DNA of 64,000 nucleotides from Desulfogranum japonicum DSM 18378 (GCF_000429945.1 NZ_AUCV01000028.1:23239-87238); one strand, 5' to 3'. Numbered from the stretch's first letter, positions 8,687 to 18,886 are shown. Notes: generated by a model from the letters alone, not told the origin. A program made the numbers and translations.

Positions 8687-9806
8687 CGGGGTGCAGCTGT
8701 CCCTGATGATCGGCCCCTGTGTGCCAGTACCGGCACCTCGGGAGGTCATCGATGCTTTGACCGGGCTCGAAGTGACCTCCGCATCCGAAGGGCCCAGTGG
8801 ATTTCAACTGACCTTCAAGCTCAGCGCCCGCTCGCCCCTGCATACCCTCTTTCTGCTCTCTGCCGGAGCCCCCATCCCCATGATCCGGGTGATCATCCTG
8901 GCTACGGTGAACGGGAATGCCGAGGTGCTCATGGACGGGGTAATGACCCACCATGCGGTGAGCGGCGGCGGAACCGAGGGCACGACCCTGCGCGTCACCG
9001 GCGAGGACCTGTCGCGGATTATGGATTACATTGATTTCAGCGGTATTCCCTATCCCTGCCTGCCTCCGGAAGCGCGGGTTGCAGCTATCATCAGCAAGTA
9101 TTCCGTTCTGGGAATCATCCCCATGGTGCTGCCCAGTGTCCTGGTCGATATCCCCATCCCGCTCAACCATATTCCCCAGCATCGCGGGACCGATCTCTGC
9201 TATATCCGGCGACTGGCAGAGGAAGTGGGCTATACCTTTTATGTGGCCCCTGGCCCCAGAGCGGGCCTAAATTTTGCCTACTGGGGGCCTGCCTTTCGCC
9301 TGGGCCGATTTCAGCCTTCCCTGAACGTGGATATGGATGCCCATACCAATGTGGAGTCGCTCAGCTTTGAGTACGATACCGACTCCGCCACCCTGCCCTT
9401 TGTCTATCTCCAGGAACCATCAACCAAGGCACCGTTACCCGTCCCCATCCCGGATGTGTCGCCGCTGAATCCTCCCCTAGGTCTCATCCCACCGATTCCC
9501 AAAAAAATCGAGACCTACACCACCGGCACGGCCAAGTACTCTTCTGTTCGTGCAGTACTGGTGGGTATGGCCAAGCGTGCCAAGACCGCCGAAGCAGTGA
9601 CCGCCACCGGCACATTACAGGTTGCCCGCTACGGCAGGCTGTTAAAAGCCCGTCGGCTGGTGGCAGTGCGCGGTGCAGGGCTGGCCTTTGACGGACTCTA
9701 CTTTGTAAAAAGCGTTACCCACAAAATGAAACGCGGTGAATATAGCCAGGATTTCACCCTGGTCCGCAACGGCCTGGTTTCAACTATTCGGCAGGTTCCC
9801 ACATGA
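8676..9806 (+). CDS. eCIS hub protein (phage late control D / gp27-like)
   Basis: The reading frame stays open upstream to 8556, but the conserved part starts MVHNGVQLSLMIGP, so I place the start at ATG 8676, overlapping the LysM gene end. The 376-residue product shows the gpD/VgrG-N fold pattern: FQLTFKL, then DGVMTHH, a VTGEDLSRIMD strand-helix, and a GTDLCYIRRLAEEVGYTFYV segment typical of the gp27-like trimeric hub. A C-terminal module (VARYGRLLKARRLVAVRGAG, then GLYFVKSVTHKMKRGEYSQ) is the tube-like domain ending. It sits under the spike encoded next; the junction is ATGA at 9803. Confidence 0.88.
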   Translation: MVHNGVQLSLMIGPCVPVPAPREVIDALTGLEVTSASEGPSGFQLTFKLSARSPLHTLFLLSAGAPIPMIRVIILATVNGNAEVLMDGVMTHHAVSGGGTEGTTLRVTGEDLSRIMDYIDFSGIPYPCLPPEARVAAIISKYSVLGIIPMVLPSVLVDIPIPLNHIPQHRGTDLCYIRRLAEEVGYTFYVAPGPRAGLNFAYWGPAFRLGRFQPSLNVDMDAHTNVESLSFEYDTDSATLPFVYLQEPSTKAPLPVPIPDVSPLNPPLGLIPPIPKKIETYTTGTAKYSSVRAVLVGMAKRAKTAEAVTATGTLQVARYGRLLKARRLVAVRGAGLAFDGLYFVKSVTHKMKRGEYSQDFTLVRNGLVSTIRQVPT

Positions 9807-10333
9807 ATGACTGTAAAGAAAAATATTATGGAAAGTATCGGGGGACAGTCGTCCTCAACGAAGATCCCAAACGCCAGGGACGCATTCAGGTGCTGGTACC
9901 CGATGTTTCTGGTATCGCCCTGTCCAACTGGGCCATGCCCTGTGTTCCCATCGGTGGACTGCAGTCCGGGATCTCCACAGTTCCTCCCATTGGTTCCGGT
10001 GTGTGGGTGGAGTTTGAGCAGGGAGATCCAGACTATCCCATCTGGAGCGGAGGCTTCTGGGGGTCTGCCGCTGATCCACCACCATCCATGCACATGGCGC
10101 CCCCGGCAGCACCCAATATCGTTTTGCAAACCATTGGCCAGAATTCCATTACTCTGTTCGGTGCCCCTGGTGGAGGCATAACCATAAGTGGTGGCCCCAT
10201 GACCATGCCCCTGAGCCCTAAAATAATGCTTACCCCCGTAGGAATCGAAATTTCTGTAGGCCTTGCATCTATTAAACTTTCACCCGACGGTCAGGTAAGG
10301 ATTAACAATAATTCACTATTGGTAATGCCTTGA
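9803..10333 (+). CDS. eCIS baseplate spike (gpV/gp5-like)
   Basis: The 176-residue protein starts with an OB-fold (YYGKYRGTVVLNEDPKRQGR, then VLVPDV, then VPPIGSGVWVEFEQGDPDYP), the signature of phage baseplate assembly protein V and the VgrG gp5 OB domain. A beta-rich C-terminal region (ITLFGAPGGGITISGG, then ISVGLASIKLSPDGQVRINN) would form the triangular beta-helix spike. Together with the hub it makes the puncturing complex; the PAAR-like tip is encoded 92 bp downstream. Confidence 0.9.
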   Translation: MNDCKEKYYGKYRGTVVLNEDPKRQGRIQVLVPDVSGIALSNWAMPCVPIGGLQSGISTVPPIGSGVWVEFEQGDPDYPIWSGGFWGSAADPPPSMHMAPPAAPNIVLQTIGQNSITLFGAPGGGITISGGPMTMPLSPKIMLTPVGIEISVGLASIKLSPDGQVRINNNSLLVMP

Positions 10334-10425
10334 GATGATCAGGCTCAACTCAAAATACATCCTGGAAGCAATGCAACAACGTATTCTCATGTTTCCATAA
10401 CATTCAAAAGAAAAGAGGCGTAACC

Positions 10426-10746
10426 ATGCCCGGGTTTATTCTACATGCAGGGGCCAGTATCAGCTGTACCCATGGCGGCCAGGCAATACCTGCCGCTCCC
10501 CCCGAACCTAATGTATTGGTCTGTGGACAGCCAGTGGTGCCCCAGTCTACCGGGCACACCATTACCGGCTGCGCAAATCCTTCCAATGCCGGAGGACCCT
10601 GCATCAGGGCCAATTGGTCGACAGCCTCGACCAAGGTGTTGGTCAACTATAAACGGGTGTTGTTAATGGATAGTCAAGGACTGAGTACACCAACGAATCT
10701 TCCGGTGTTTGCACTCGATGCCCAAAAAAAAGTACTTGCTACATAG
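10426..10746 (+). CDS. PAAR-like spike tip protein
   Basis: The 106-residue protein starts MPGFILHAGASISCTHGGQA, followed by VLVCGQPVVPQSTGHTITGC and ending in a strand containing PVFALDAQ. This is the PAAR-like layout seen in eCIS (DUF4280-type): short strands, conserved Cys and His for metal, and a hydrophobic tip. It probably caps the gpV spike. AAAGAGG precedes the ATG. It stands apart from the spike gene by 92 bp and precedes the gp25 gene by 6 bp. Confidence 0.85.
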   Translation: MPGFILHAGASISCTHGGQAIPAAPPEPNVLVCGQPVVPQSTGHTITGCANPSNAGGPCIRANWSTASTKVLVNYKRVLLMDSQGLSTPTNLPVFALDAQKKVLAT

Positions 10747-10752
10747 ACGGCT

Positions 10753-11112
10753 ATGCATATCGACTTTCCTCTTGGATTCGACCACCTGGGCAAAACCGCT
10801 GCAACCAGCGATGAAGATCACATCAGGGATATGATCGAGCAGGTACTGTTCACCTCGCCCGGTGAGCGGGTCAACCGCCCGGATTTCGGCTGCGGCCTGC
10901 TACAGATGGTCTTTCATCCCAATAGCCCTGAGCTGGCTGCAGCTACCCAATTTACGGTCCAGGGCGCGTTGCAGCAGTGGCTGGGGGATCTGATCCAGAT
11001 AGAGGCAGTAGAGGTTGACTGTGAAGAGGCACGCCTAGGGGTACAGGTGGAGTACGTCATACGTACCAGCCAGACACGAAAGAGCGAGCAATTCAACTGG
11101 AGTGCAGCATGA
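10753..11112 (+). CDS. GPW/gp25-family baseplate protein
   Basis: The 119-residue product has the gp25 pattern: a FDHLGKTA start, HIRDMIEQVLFTSPGERVNR, then PDFGCGLLQMVFHPNS, followed by an amphipathic helix and terminal strands. The residues ERVNRPDFG are the family hallmark, with the EPR-like motif seen here as ERV. In contractile tails gp25 forms the baseplate wedge core with the J proteins and starts sheath assembly. Its stop overlaps the next start (ATGA at 11109). Confidence 0.93.
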   Translation: MHIDFPLGFDHLGKTAATSDEDHIRDMIEQVLFTSPGERVNRPDFGCGLLQMVFHPNSPELAAATQFTVQGALQQWLGDLIQIEAVEVDCEEARLGVQVEYVIRTSQTRKSEQFNWSAA

Positions 11113-13652
11113 GCGCAACCTACTTTTGCTGTGATGAGGGCCGGCGCCAGGCTGTTCGCGAAACCATGGGGCCTGATAACAAGCCGGTGCTCAACGGCAT
11201 CGACTATCTGGAGGTCGCTGAAACAGATCAACGGATTCTGCTTGTCCATTGTATTCATCCTCTGCCGGGCCAGACCAATGGCGTACCCCAGTCAGGTGCA
11301 CTGACCGCTGATAACATCCTGGTGACTGGTGGAATGCGGGTAACCGATATCCTGGTAGAGGAGGTTGCCGCAACAGGTACCGTGTTACAGGTGCAGGTGG
11401 ACCAGCCCGGTGATTTCTCCCTGTACCAGTTGGTTTTGGTGGCAGCGGCCACCCAGCCTGCGGAACCACCAGAGGGTTTTGATCCTCGGCTGGCCACCAT
11501 TGAGTTTTCCTTCAAGGTACATTGCCCCAGTGTCTTTGACTGCTGTGGTCAGAGCCTTTGCCCCACGGAAAAGGCTCTGGAACCTGCCATCAATTATCTG
11601 GCCAAGGATTATGGCGGTTTCCGGCAGCTGATGCTGGACCGTCTTGCTGTGCTCAGCCCGGAATGGAAAGAGCGCCACTCCGCAGACCTGGGCATAACCC
11701 TGGTGGAGCTGCTGGCCCATGTGGGAGACCAGCTGAGCTACCAGCAGGACGCCGTGGCCACCGAGGCCTATCTTGACACGGCCCGCCGCCGGGTTTCCAT
11801 CAAGCGCCATGCCCGCCTGGTGGATTATTTCATGCACGAGGGCTGCAATGCCCGGGTATGGGTCCAGGTGCTGATTGCAGCAGATGGATTGAACCTACCT
11901 GAAAAGACCCAGTTTTTCACTCGCTGCGCTGGCATGGGGGCAGGAATCCAACCCGGTTCAGATGAATACAGGAAGGCAATCAACGGGCCTGTACAGATAT
12001 TTGAGGCCATGCATGCATCGGCACTGTTCAAGGGCCATAATTGCATATCCCTTTATACCTGGAGTGACGACCGTTGCTGCCTGCCCAAAGGGGCAACCAG
12101 CGCCACCCTGGACGGCCATTTTCCTGACCTGTTGGTTAGCGATGTCCTTATCCTGCTGGAAATGTATGACCCAAGGACAGGAGTAGCCGCAGATGCCGAT
12201 CCTGCCCGCCGCCACCCTGTGCGCCTGACCCAGGTGTCTGCGTTGACACCAGCCGGAACCCAGCGTACCGATCCCCTTACAGGGGCGCAGATCACTGAAA
12301 TAACCTGGCACCAGGATGATGCTCTGCCCTTCCCGATCTGTATTTCATCGGAGATCGAACAAGACGATAATACCATGCAGGTGATACCCGTTGGTTTTGC
12401 CCTGGGCAACATAATCCTTGCTGACCATGGCCGGACCTGTGCGGTTGAACCTCTTGGCATTGTTCCCAAAGACGAGGAAGGTTTCACGCCTATCGATGAA
12501 TTATCGGACTGGTGCAGTGAAATTACACACCAATTTAAACCAGCGCGGTTTCGGCCTCAGTTGCAGCATCTGCCCCTGACCCATCAGGCCGTCAGAGGTG
12601 TTACAGCTCTCTCAGCGACTGGCATCACAGGCAAACCTCTCTATTATGATCCACAGGGGGGGGCCTGCGACGTTTTCAACGGCACACCCGAGGCAGCGCT
12701 GCCTGCAGTTGTACTCACTGATTGCGACATGTACACCTGGTTGCCCCAGCGTGACCTGCTTGCCAGCAGCCCCTTTGATAGAGACTTTGTGGTGGAGACG
12801 GAAAACGATGGTTCGGTGTTCCTCCGTTTTGGCGATGACGAGCACGGGATGCGACCCAATGCAGGGGTGGAGTTCCAGGCCACCTATCGGGTGGGCAACG
12901 GCACCAGCGGCAACATTGGTGCAGGCACCCTGGCCCACATCGTCACAGATACAAACGTGGTACGCCGGGTCTGGAATCCGCTGCCAGCCTCGGGCGGTAT
13001 CGAACCGGAGAGCATGGAGGAGGTGCGCCGTTTTGCGCCTATTGCTTTCCGACAACAGGAACGGGCGGTTACAACCGAGGACTACGAGGCCATGGCCCGG
13101 AACTTCAGCGGGGTACAGAATGCTGCGGCCAATCTGCGCTGGACCGGCAGCTGGTACACCGTATTTTTGGTTATTGACCGCCTTGGCGGGTTACCCGTTG
13201 ATACCGATTTTAGCGATGCTTTGCGGGCATACATGGAGAAATATCGCATGGCAGGACACGATATCGAGGTTATGGGACCGCAACTCGTACCCCTTGAAAT
13301 CACCATGCGGATCTGCGTGCAGAGGGAGTATTTTCGCAGCGCTGTTTATCAGTCGCTTTTGCATATCTTTCACAACACCACCCTCGGAGATGGCCGCAAG
13401 GGCATGTTTCACCCGGACAGCTTTACCTTTGGCCAGCCGGTGTATGGCAGCGTCCTTATCGCTGCTGCCCAGGACGTTGCAGGGGTTGCCGAAGTCGAGC
13501 TGACAACCTTTCAGCGGCTGGATAAGCCGGGAACGGATGCCAGAGCAAGGGGAATTCTCCCCATGGGGCATGTTGAAATTGCCCTGCTGGACAATGACCC
13601 CAACTTTCCTGAACGTGGCAGGTTCCATATGGATGTACAGGGGGGAAAATGA
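11109..13652 (+). CDS. eCIS baseplate J-like protein 1 (Afp11-like)
   Basis: The 847-residue wedge protein begins FCCDEGRRQAVRE, then NGIDYLEV, a leader typical of the eCIS 'putative baseplate assembly protein' family. An ADLGITLVELLAHVGDQLSYQQD segment (cited in parts: GITLVELLAHVGDQLSY) at about residue 195 is the usual helical signature. A gpJ-like region near 560-760 carries RFGDDEHGMRPNAG, ATYRVGNGTSGNIGAGTL and FRQQERAVTTEDYEAMA. It builds the baseplate wedge with gp25 and the second J protein. It overlaps the next gene by ATGA at 13649. Confidence 0.9.
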   Translation: MSATYFCCDEGRRQAVRETMGPDNKPVLNGIDYLEVAETDQRILLVHCIHPLPGQTNGVPQSGALTADNILVTGGMRVTDILVEEVAATGTVLQVQVDQPGDFSLYQLVLVAAATQPAEPPEGFDPRLATIEFSFKVHCPSVFDCCGQSLCPTEKALEPAINYLAKDYGGFRQLMLDRLAVLSPEWKERHSADLGITLVELLAHVGDQLSYQQDAVATEAYLDTARRRVSIKRHARLVDYFMHEGCNARVWVQVLIAADGLNLPEKTQFFTRCAGMGAGIQPGSDEYRKAINGPVQIFEAMHASALFKGHNCISLYTWSDDRCCLPKGATSATLDGHFPDLLVSDVLILLEMYDPRTGVAADADPARRHPVRLTQVSALTPAGTQRTDPLTGAQITEITWHQDDALPFPICISSEIEQDDNTMQVIPVGFALGNIILADHGRTCAVEPLGIVPKDEEGFTPIDELSDWCSEITHQFKPARFRPQLQHLPLTHQAVRGVTALSATGITGKPLYYDPQGGACDVFNGTPEAALPAVVLTDCDMYTWLPQRDLLASSPFDRDFVVETENDGSVFLRFGDDEHGMRPNAGVEFQATYRVGNGTSGNIGAGTLAHIVTDTNVVRRVWNPLPASGGIEPESMEEVRRFAPIAFRQQERAVTTEDYEAMARNFSGVQNAAANLRWTGSWYTVFLVIDRLGGLPVDTDFSDALRAYMEKYRMAGHDIEVMGPQLVPLEITMRICVQREYFRSAVYQSLLHIFHNTTLGDGRKGMFHPDSFTFGQPVYGSVLIAAAQDVAGVAEVELTTFQRLDKPGTDARARGILPMGHVEIALLDNDPNFPERGRFHMDVQGGK

Positions 13653-16576
13653 GCGAAAAGTATCTTTCATTCGGCCAAAACACCCTGAACAGCTGTAACT
13701 GCTGCCAGGGCAAAAGCGAAGACACACCGGCAAGCATTGACAATCGACCTGGGCTTTCGGCCATCGCTTACCGTATCGGCAGTCATGCCCGGTTTAAACA
13801 AAGCATGCAGGCAAAACTGTCGGGGTCTACCTATCCTGCTCTCTCAGGCCTGACAACCCGGCAAAACAGTGATTTTTCCATTGCCCTTGTGGATGCCTGG
13901 GCCACGGTCTGCGATGTTTTGACCTTTTACCAGGAACGAATTGCCAATGAATCCTACCTGAAAACTGCCACAGAGCGTTTTTCTGTCCGGGAGCTTGGCA
14001 GGCTGGTGGGCTACACACTGAGCCCCGGTGTGGCCGCCAGTACCTGCCTGGCCTTTACCGTGGACGAACCAGCTCAACTGCCCGAGTCAGTTACCGAGTA
14101 TTACCCTACCCTGGAGGACAACAGCTCCCAGGGCTACCAGACACCAGACCGAATTATCGTAGCAGTTGGGACCAAGGTGCAGAGTGTTCCCGGCCAGGAC
14201 GAACTGCCCCAGACCTTTGAAACCATCCTGGAAATCGAGGCCCGGGTAGAATGGAATGCGCTGACTCCACGCCTGGCCCAACCGCAGGAGGTCAATTTCA
14301 GCACCACAACTCTTTATATCAAAGGAACAGGCCTTAATCTGCAGGTCGGCGGTCGAATTTTGATCATCCAGGGCAGCAAGGCTGAGCATCGCATCATTAC
14401 CGAGGTAAAATCGGACACCACCCGTAATCGCACCGTCATTGCACTGAAAAACGAAGGAACGCCTGAACGACGGCAAAGGCTTGCCCCGACCGCGACGACG
14501 CAAATGCAAACAAAGAAGATAACAGCCTCCATGGGTACTACCTTGTCCACGGATGCGGAAAGCGAGACCCTCAACGTTGAAGTTTCCTTAAGTAAAGCCG
14601 CTGTCAACGAGCTGATTCTCAACCGTTTCTGGGAAGAGCAGGAGCTCCACGAGTTTATGGAGAGAAATGGCTGGGCTGCCAGGGACCTGATACGCGTTGT
14701 CCAGAAGATACTCAAGGAGTCAGCTACCGCAAACTCTGCAGAGGTGCATCTGTTGCAGGAGCAGGTCGGTTTTTTCGGCAATAACGCACCGCACCACGCG
14801 GCCCTTATCGGAGCAGGTGGGACCTGCCATTACTGCGACTATGAAGAGTGGACGATTCGGGATCTGCCGCCACTTCCGGATTCACCGGCGACCCCGTCAC
14901 CACTTGGCCAGTATGATGAAGATTTTGTCTACCTTGAGCGAACCATCCAGGGAATCCTGCCGGAATCATGGGTACTTTTGTGTACCCCGGAGGGCATGCC
15001 CGAGCTGTTCAAGATCGAAAAGATCAATGAAAAATCGCTGGTGGGATTTGGCATGAGTGCAAGGGCTACGGGATTGAGCCTGAAAACCGTGGATGACGCC
15101 CCTCTGCCGGCTTCTCTCAACACGCAATTCAAGGTTCGCACTACAACAGCTTATCTCAAGAGCAAACAGCTGGAATTAACAGACATGCCGGTTTCCACAG
15201 AAACGCTTGCCAAGAGAGAGACGGCACTCACCCTGGGCAGGATGGTATGCGGACTCAAGAGAGGCCAGCTGGTGGCCTTACAGGGGGAGTTAGCGGAGCA
15301 GCCCGGGGTAACCGGCGGCGAGATATTGTGTATCGAGAAAATCCACCATGAGAAAGGTTACACCACCCTGACCTTCAAGGAGGGTGTGGCTGCCGCCTAT
15401 GTCTATGCCACCATTACGCTCAACGCCAATGTGGCTGCCGCCACCCACGGTGAAACCGTTATGGAGGTGCTGGGCAGTGGTGACGGCAGCACAATCAACC
15501 AGAGCTTCCAGTTGCGTCAACCACCCCTGACCTATATCAGCGGTTCAACCGCCTCAGGTCGCGAGTCAACCCTGCAGGTGCGGGTTAATGATCTGCTCTG
15601 GGAAGAGGTGGAGGATTTTTTTGGTCGAGGTCCGGATGACCATATATATGTCACCAAACAGAACGAAGACGGCACGACCAGCGTACACTTTGGCGATGGC
15701 AAAACAGGAGCCCGGCTGCCCACCGGTCAGGAGAATGTGCGGGCCCACTACCGCACAGGCATCGGCACAGGCGGCAATGTCAAAGCCGGGCAACTGTCCC
15801 AGCTGATGTCACGGCCACTTGGTTTGAAGGAAGTCATCAATCCAGAAGAAGCCCGTGGTGGGGATGATTCGGAACCCCTGGCCAGGGCACGCCAAAACAC
15901 ACCTCTGCATGTCCTTACCCTTGATCGCATCGTCTCTTTCAAAGACTACGAGAATTTTGCCCGCAGTTTTGCAGGCATTGCCAAGGCACAGGCGAGCTTG
16001 AGCTGTGGTTCCACAGAGCAGATGATCATTATCACCGTATCCGGTCCGGAAGGGGCTGAAATTTTTCCTGATCAGGCCACATACAAAAATCTGATGCAGG
16101 CCATGCAGGATGCAGGTGACCCCCATGTGCAGCTGAGACTTACATCATACCGCAAAGCCTTTTTTCGCATTGCAGGAACGGTATGGAGCAATCCTGAGTA
16201 CGAGCCGGATAAAGTGCAGGCCGCCCTCTCCCTGGCGTTGCGCTCACAGTTTGGCTTTGCGGCCCGCGAACTCACCCAGCCAGTACGACTAAGCGAAATC
16301 ATCTCTGCCATACACGCCGTGCCCGGGGTCACTGCCGTGGACGTTGATTGTTTGCACCGAACAAACAAGACACCTGCACTGCAGCAACATCTGGAGGCAG
16401 AAACGGCCAGGTCCACTGCCAATGGCCACATCAACGCTGCTGAACTACTCCTGTTGGATACGACTTGCCTGTCAGCCCTGCATGTGGTGGCACGTGGCAC
16501 ACAAGCACCGTTTACGCGTGGGCGACATCTCTTCTCCCCCTCATTTCAGATGCCCAAAATCAGGTATAGTCCATGA
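13649..16576 (+). CDS. eCIS baseplate J-like protein 2 (Afp12-like)
   Basis: The 975-residue protein starts with a Cys pair (NSCNCCQG), then PASIDNRPGLSAIAYRIGSH and the helical signature DAWATVCDVLTFYQERIANE. In the C-terminal third are HFGDGKTGARLPTGQENVRA, HYRTGIGTGGNVKAGQLSQL and RIVSFKDYENFARSFAGIAK, the gpJ-like core. It is larger than phage gpJ because of an inserted middle region (about 190-600) rich in beta strands. It pairs with the upstream J protein as the second wedge subunit; its stop overlaps the tail-I start. Confidence 0.9.
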   Translation: MSEKYLSFGQNTLNSCNCCQGKSEDTPASIDNRPGLSAIAYRIGSHARFKQSMQAKLSGSTYPALSGLTTRQNSDFSIALVDAWATVCDVLTFYQERIANESYLKTATERFSVRELGRLVGYTLSPGVAASTCLAFTVDEPAQLPESVTEYYPTLEDNSSQGYQTPDRIIVAVGTKVQSVPGQDELPQTFETILEIEARVEWNALTPRLAQPQEVNFSTTTLYIKGTGLNLQVGGRILIIQGSKAEHRIITEVKSDTTRNRTVIALKNEGTPERRQRLAPTATTQMQTKKITASMGTTLSTDAESETLNVEVSLSKAAVNELILNRFWEEQELHEFMERNGWAARDLIRVVQKILKESATANSAEVHLLQEQVGFFGNNAPHHAALIGAGGTCHYCDYEEWTIRDLPPLPDSPATPSPLGQYDEDFVYLERTIQGILPESWVLLCTPEGMPELFKIEKINEKSLVGFGMSARATGLSLKTVDDAPLPASLNTQFKVRTTTAYLKSKQLELTDMPVSTETLAKRETALTLGRMVCGLKRGQLVALQGELAEQPGVTGGEILCIEKIHHEKGYTTLTFKEGVAAAYVYATITLNANVAAATHGETVMEVLGSGDGSTINQSFQLRQPPLTYISGSTASGRESTLQVRVNDLLWEEVEDFFGRGPDDHIYVTKQNEDGTTSVHFGDGKTGARLPTGQENVRAHYRTGIGTGGNVKAGQLSQLMSRPLGLKEVINPEEARGGDDSEPLARARQNTPLHVLTLDRIVSFKDYENFARSFAGIAKAQASLSCGSTEQMIIITVSGPEGAEIFPDQATYKNLMQAMQDAGDPHVQLRLTSYRKAFFRIAGTVWSNPEYEPDKVQAALSLALRSQFGFAARELTQPVRLSEIISAIHAVPGVTAVDVDCLHRTNKTPALQQHLEAETARSTANGHINAAELLLLDTTCLSALHVVARGTQAPFTRGRHLFSPSFQMPKIRYSP

Positions 16577-18726
16577 CCTTAACCCGCCAAAAAATATATG
16601 ACTTGCTGCCGGCGATCCACCGCCTTCGCGACAGTGAACAAGGGGAGCCCCTCAAGGCCCTTTTGTCCGTCATCGCCAGCCAGGTTGAACTGCTCCAGGA
16701 AAACCTCGATCAGCTCTACGATGATCAATTCATTGAGACCTGCGCAGACTGGGCAGTCCCCTATATCGGTGACCTCATCGGCTACCAGGCGCTGCATGGC
16801 ATTGTTCCGGATGTGAGCAGTCCCCGGGCAGAGGTGGCAAACACCATCAGCTATCGACGACGCAAGGGCACGGCTTCGATGCTGGAACAGTTGGCACAGG
16901 ACGTAACCGGTTGGGATAGCCGGGTGGTAGAATTTTTTCAACTTCTGGCAACCACCCAGTTTATGAACCATGTACGCTTGAACAATCAATCTCTGATTTC
17001 TTTAAAACAGTGGGAACCCCTGGGAAATATTGGGACACCCTTTGACTCCATGGCGCATCTGGTGGACGTACGACGAATCAGCAACGGACGGGGAAAGTAT
17101 AATATCCCCAATATCGGAATCTTTCTCTGGCGGCTGCAGGCCTATCCTTTGACAGACTCTCCAGCCGCTAAGCTCAATGATGACGTGGATGATCACCGCT
17201 ATCTGTTTCATCCTCTGGGTATGGATATGGCCTTGTTTTCCAAACCCGTTCGGGAACGGGAAATATCCCATATTGCAGAACGAATTAATGTACCGATGGC
17301 GATCAGTCGTCGGGTCCTGAGTGAATATCTCGACGAGTATTATGGAAGAGAAAAGAGTTTTTCAATAACACGGGACGGTACACTCGTCTCTCCCGATCAG
17401 ATCACGGTTTGCAACCTCTCAGATGCAGGAAGCGGCGCATGGGCTCACCAGCCGCCGGAAGAAGATGAGATTCAGGGTATTGAGGCCAGGGTGGCTGTTG
17501 ACCCGGTTCTTGGCCGGATTGCTTTTCCGCAATCACTCAAACCTGAGGGATCGGTGAAGGTGAGCTTTCATTACGGGTTCAGCGCAGAGGTTGGTGGCGG
17601 CGAATATGAGCGTGCTGATACCCTTGCCCTTCAGGCAGTGGAACAGAGCTCGGTCATTCAGGTTCCAGGTGATTTCCCCACACTCCTTCAAGCCTTTGAA
17701 GAGGCGGCCAATCTCTATGGCCAGGGGGAGAAAAACGTCATTATCGAAATGACAGACAGTGGACGCTATGAAGAGACCCTGGTCTCAACCCTTCTTGAAA
17801 AACAGCGCATTGAACTTCGCGCGGCCAATGGCTGCAGGCCGACCATTGTTCTCCAGGAGGCCTGGGACATCAATGGGAAAAAGGAAAGTGAACTGGTTCT
17901 CAACGGCCTTCTGGTTTGCGGAGGGACACTCCAGCTCTCAGGTGACCGTACACGCCTGACATTGAACCATTGCACCCTGGTACCGGGGTTATTGGTATGT
18001 GCTGACGGTGAGCCATTGGAACCAGACAAGGCCAGTCTTGTCGGTGATCTATCAGCGGATAGCACCATCACCATTCGTCATTGCATAACCGGTGCCTTGC
18101 TGGTTAAGGATGGCCAGGTTGTCATCGAAAACTCGATTGTGGACGCAACATATTCTTCCCGAGTCGCCTTTGCCGGTCTCGATGGTGAAACGCCTGGAGC
18201 GGCAATGGATACCTTGAACGCCACAATTATCGGCAAAGTGCATGCTACAACAATTGGGTTAGCTACCAACACTGTATTCTGGTGCCACCTGAACGAGACA
18301 GACACGTGGCCCGCACCAATATGGATAGAAAGACGACAGATTGGCTGTATCCGCTTTTCCTTTTTGCCACATGACTCCCAGGTACCACGGCGATATCACT
18401 GTCAACCTGACCTGGAAATCGCACAACAAATCGAAGAAAAGGAAAAAACGCTCCAGCGGCAACTTTACGACTACGAAATCCAGGACATTACAGAGCACAC
18501 CTGTGTTTGGCTGCTCCCCCGCTTTACGACGCTGCGCTATGGAATGGGCGGGTATGCACAACTGCGCAGCAATTGTCCGCTGCACATTCGGCAAGGAGCT
18601 GACGATGAGTCTGAAATGGGTGTTTTTCACGATCTTTACCAACCGCAACGGGAAATCAATCTGAGAACACGACTGGACGAGTACCTCAGATTTGGCCTGG
18701 AAGCAGGAATTTTTTACGTATCCTGA
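16573..18726 (+). CDS. eCIS tail protein I-like protein with long beta-rich extension
   Basis: The N-terminal part (about residues 1-140) matches phage tail protein I (P2 gpI): YDLLPAIHRLRDSEQG, LLQENLDQLYDDQFIETCAD, then ISYRRRKGTASMLEQLAQDV. Phage gpI is about 180-200 residues; this product has 717. The extension holds a middle domain and then beta-helix-like short strands from about 430 (LVLNGLLVCGGTLQLSG, STITIRHCITGALLV). It probably attaches fibres or the following DUF6519 protein to the baseplate wedge. A 158-bp mobile element sits directly after the stop codon. Confidence 0.82.
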   Translation: MTLTRQKIYDLLPAIHRLRDSEQGEPLKALLSVIASQVELLQENLDQLYDDQFIETCADWAVPYIGDLIGYQALHGIVPDVSSPRAEVANTISYRRRKGTASMLEQLAQDVTGWDSRVVEFFQLLATTQFMNHVRLNNQSLISLKQWEPLGNIGTPFDSMAHLVDVRRISNGRGKYNIPNIGIFLWRLQAYPLTDSPAAKLNDDVDDHRYLFHPLGMDMALFSKPVREREISHIAERINVPMAISRRVLSEYLDEYYGREKSFSITRDGTLVSPDQITVCNLSDAGSGAWAHQPPEEDEIQGIEARVAVDPVLGRIAFPQSLKPEGSVKVSFHYGFSAEVGGGEYERADTLALQAVEQSSVIQVPGDFPTLLQAFEEAANLYGQGEKNVIIEMTDSGRYEETLVSTLLEKQRIELRAANGCRPTIVLQEAWDINGKKESELVLNGLLVCGGTLQLSGDRTRLTLNHCTLVPGLLVCADGEPLEPDKASLVGDLSADSTITIRHCITGALLVKDGQVVIENSIVDATYSSRVAFAGLDGETPGAAMDTLNATIIGKVHATTIGLATNTVFWCHLNETDTWPAPIWIERRQIGCIRFSFLPHDSQVPRRYHCQPDLEIAQQIEEKEKTLQRQLYDYEIQDITEHTCVWLLPRFTTLRYGMGGYAQLRSNCPLHIRQGADDESEMGVFHDLYQPQREINLRTRLDEYLRFGLEAGIFYVS

Positions 18727-18728
18727 AC

Positions 18729-18886
18729 GTAACTACTCATAGGGGAATCGGCGAAACTCCCCCAACCCCAGAATTTGTGACTGGTTACAGGGTGCCTGAG
18801 GTTTTCGCAAGCAGGCTGGCGTAGCGTATTTGTCATACGTAAGCTAGGCTAATCGCGGAAAGATCAGGTGCACAGTGAGCAGTTAC
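18729..18886. mobile_element. MITE family 1, copy A (158 bp, 8-bp target duplication)
   Basis: The element starts GTAACTACTCATAGGGG and ends GTGAGCAGTTAC, so its ends are inverted repeats (GTAACTACTC against GTAACTGCTC, 9 of 10). It is bounded by a perfect 8-bp direct repeat TCCTGAAC at 18721-18728 and 18887-18894; the left copy contains the stop codon of tail protein I. A second full copy lies at 61467. GTAA ends with 8-bp duplications are known for the IS66 family, so an IS66-mobilised MITE is inferred. It carries no protein. It separates the tail-I gene from the DUF6519 gene in the eCIS operon. Confidence 0.88.
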
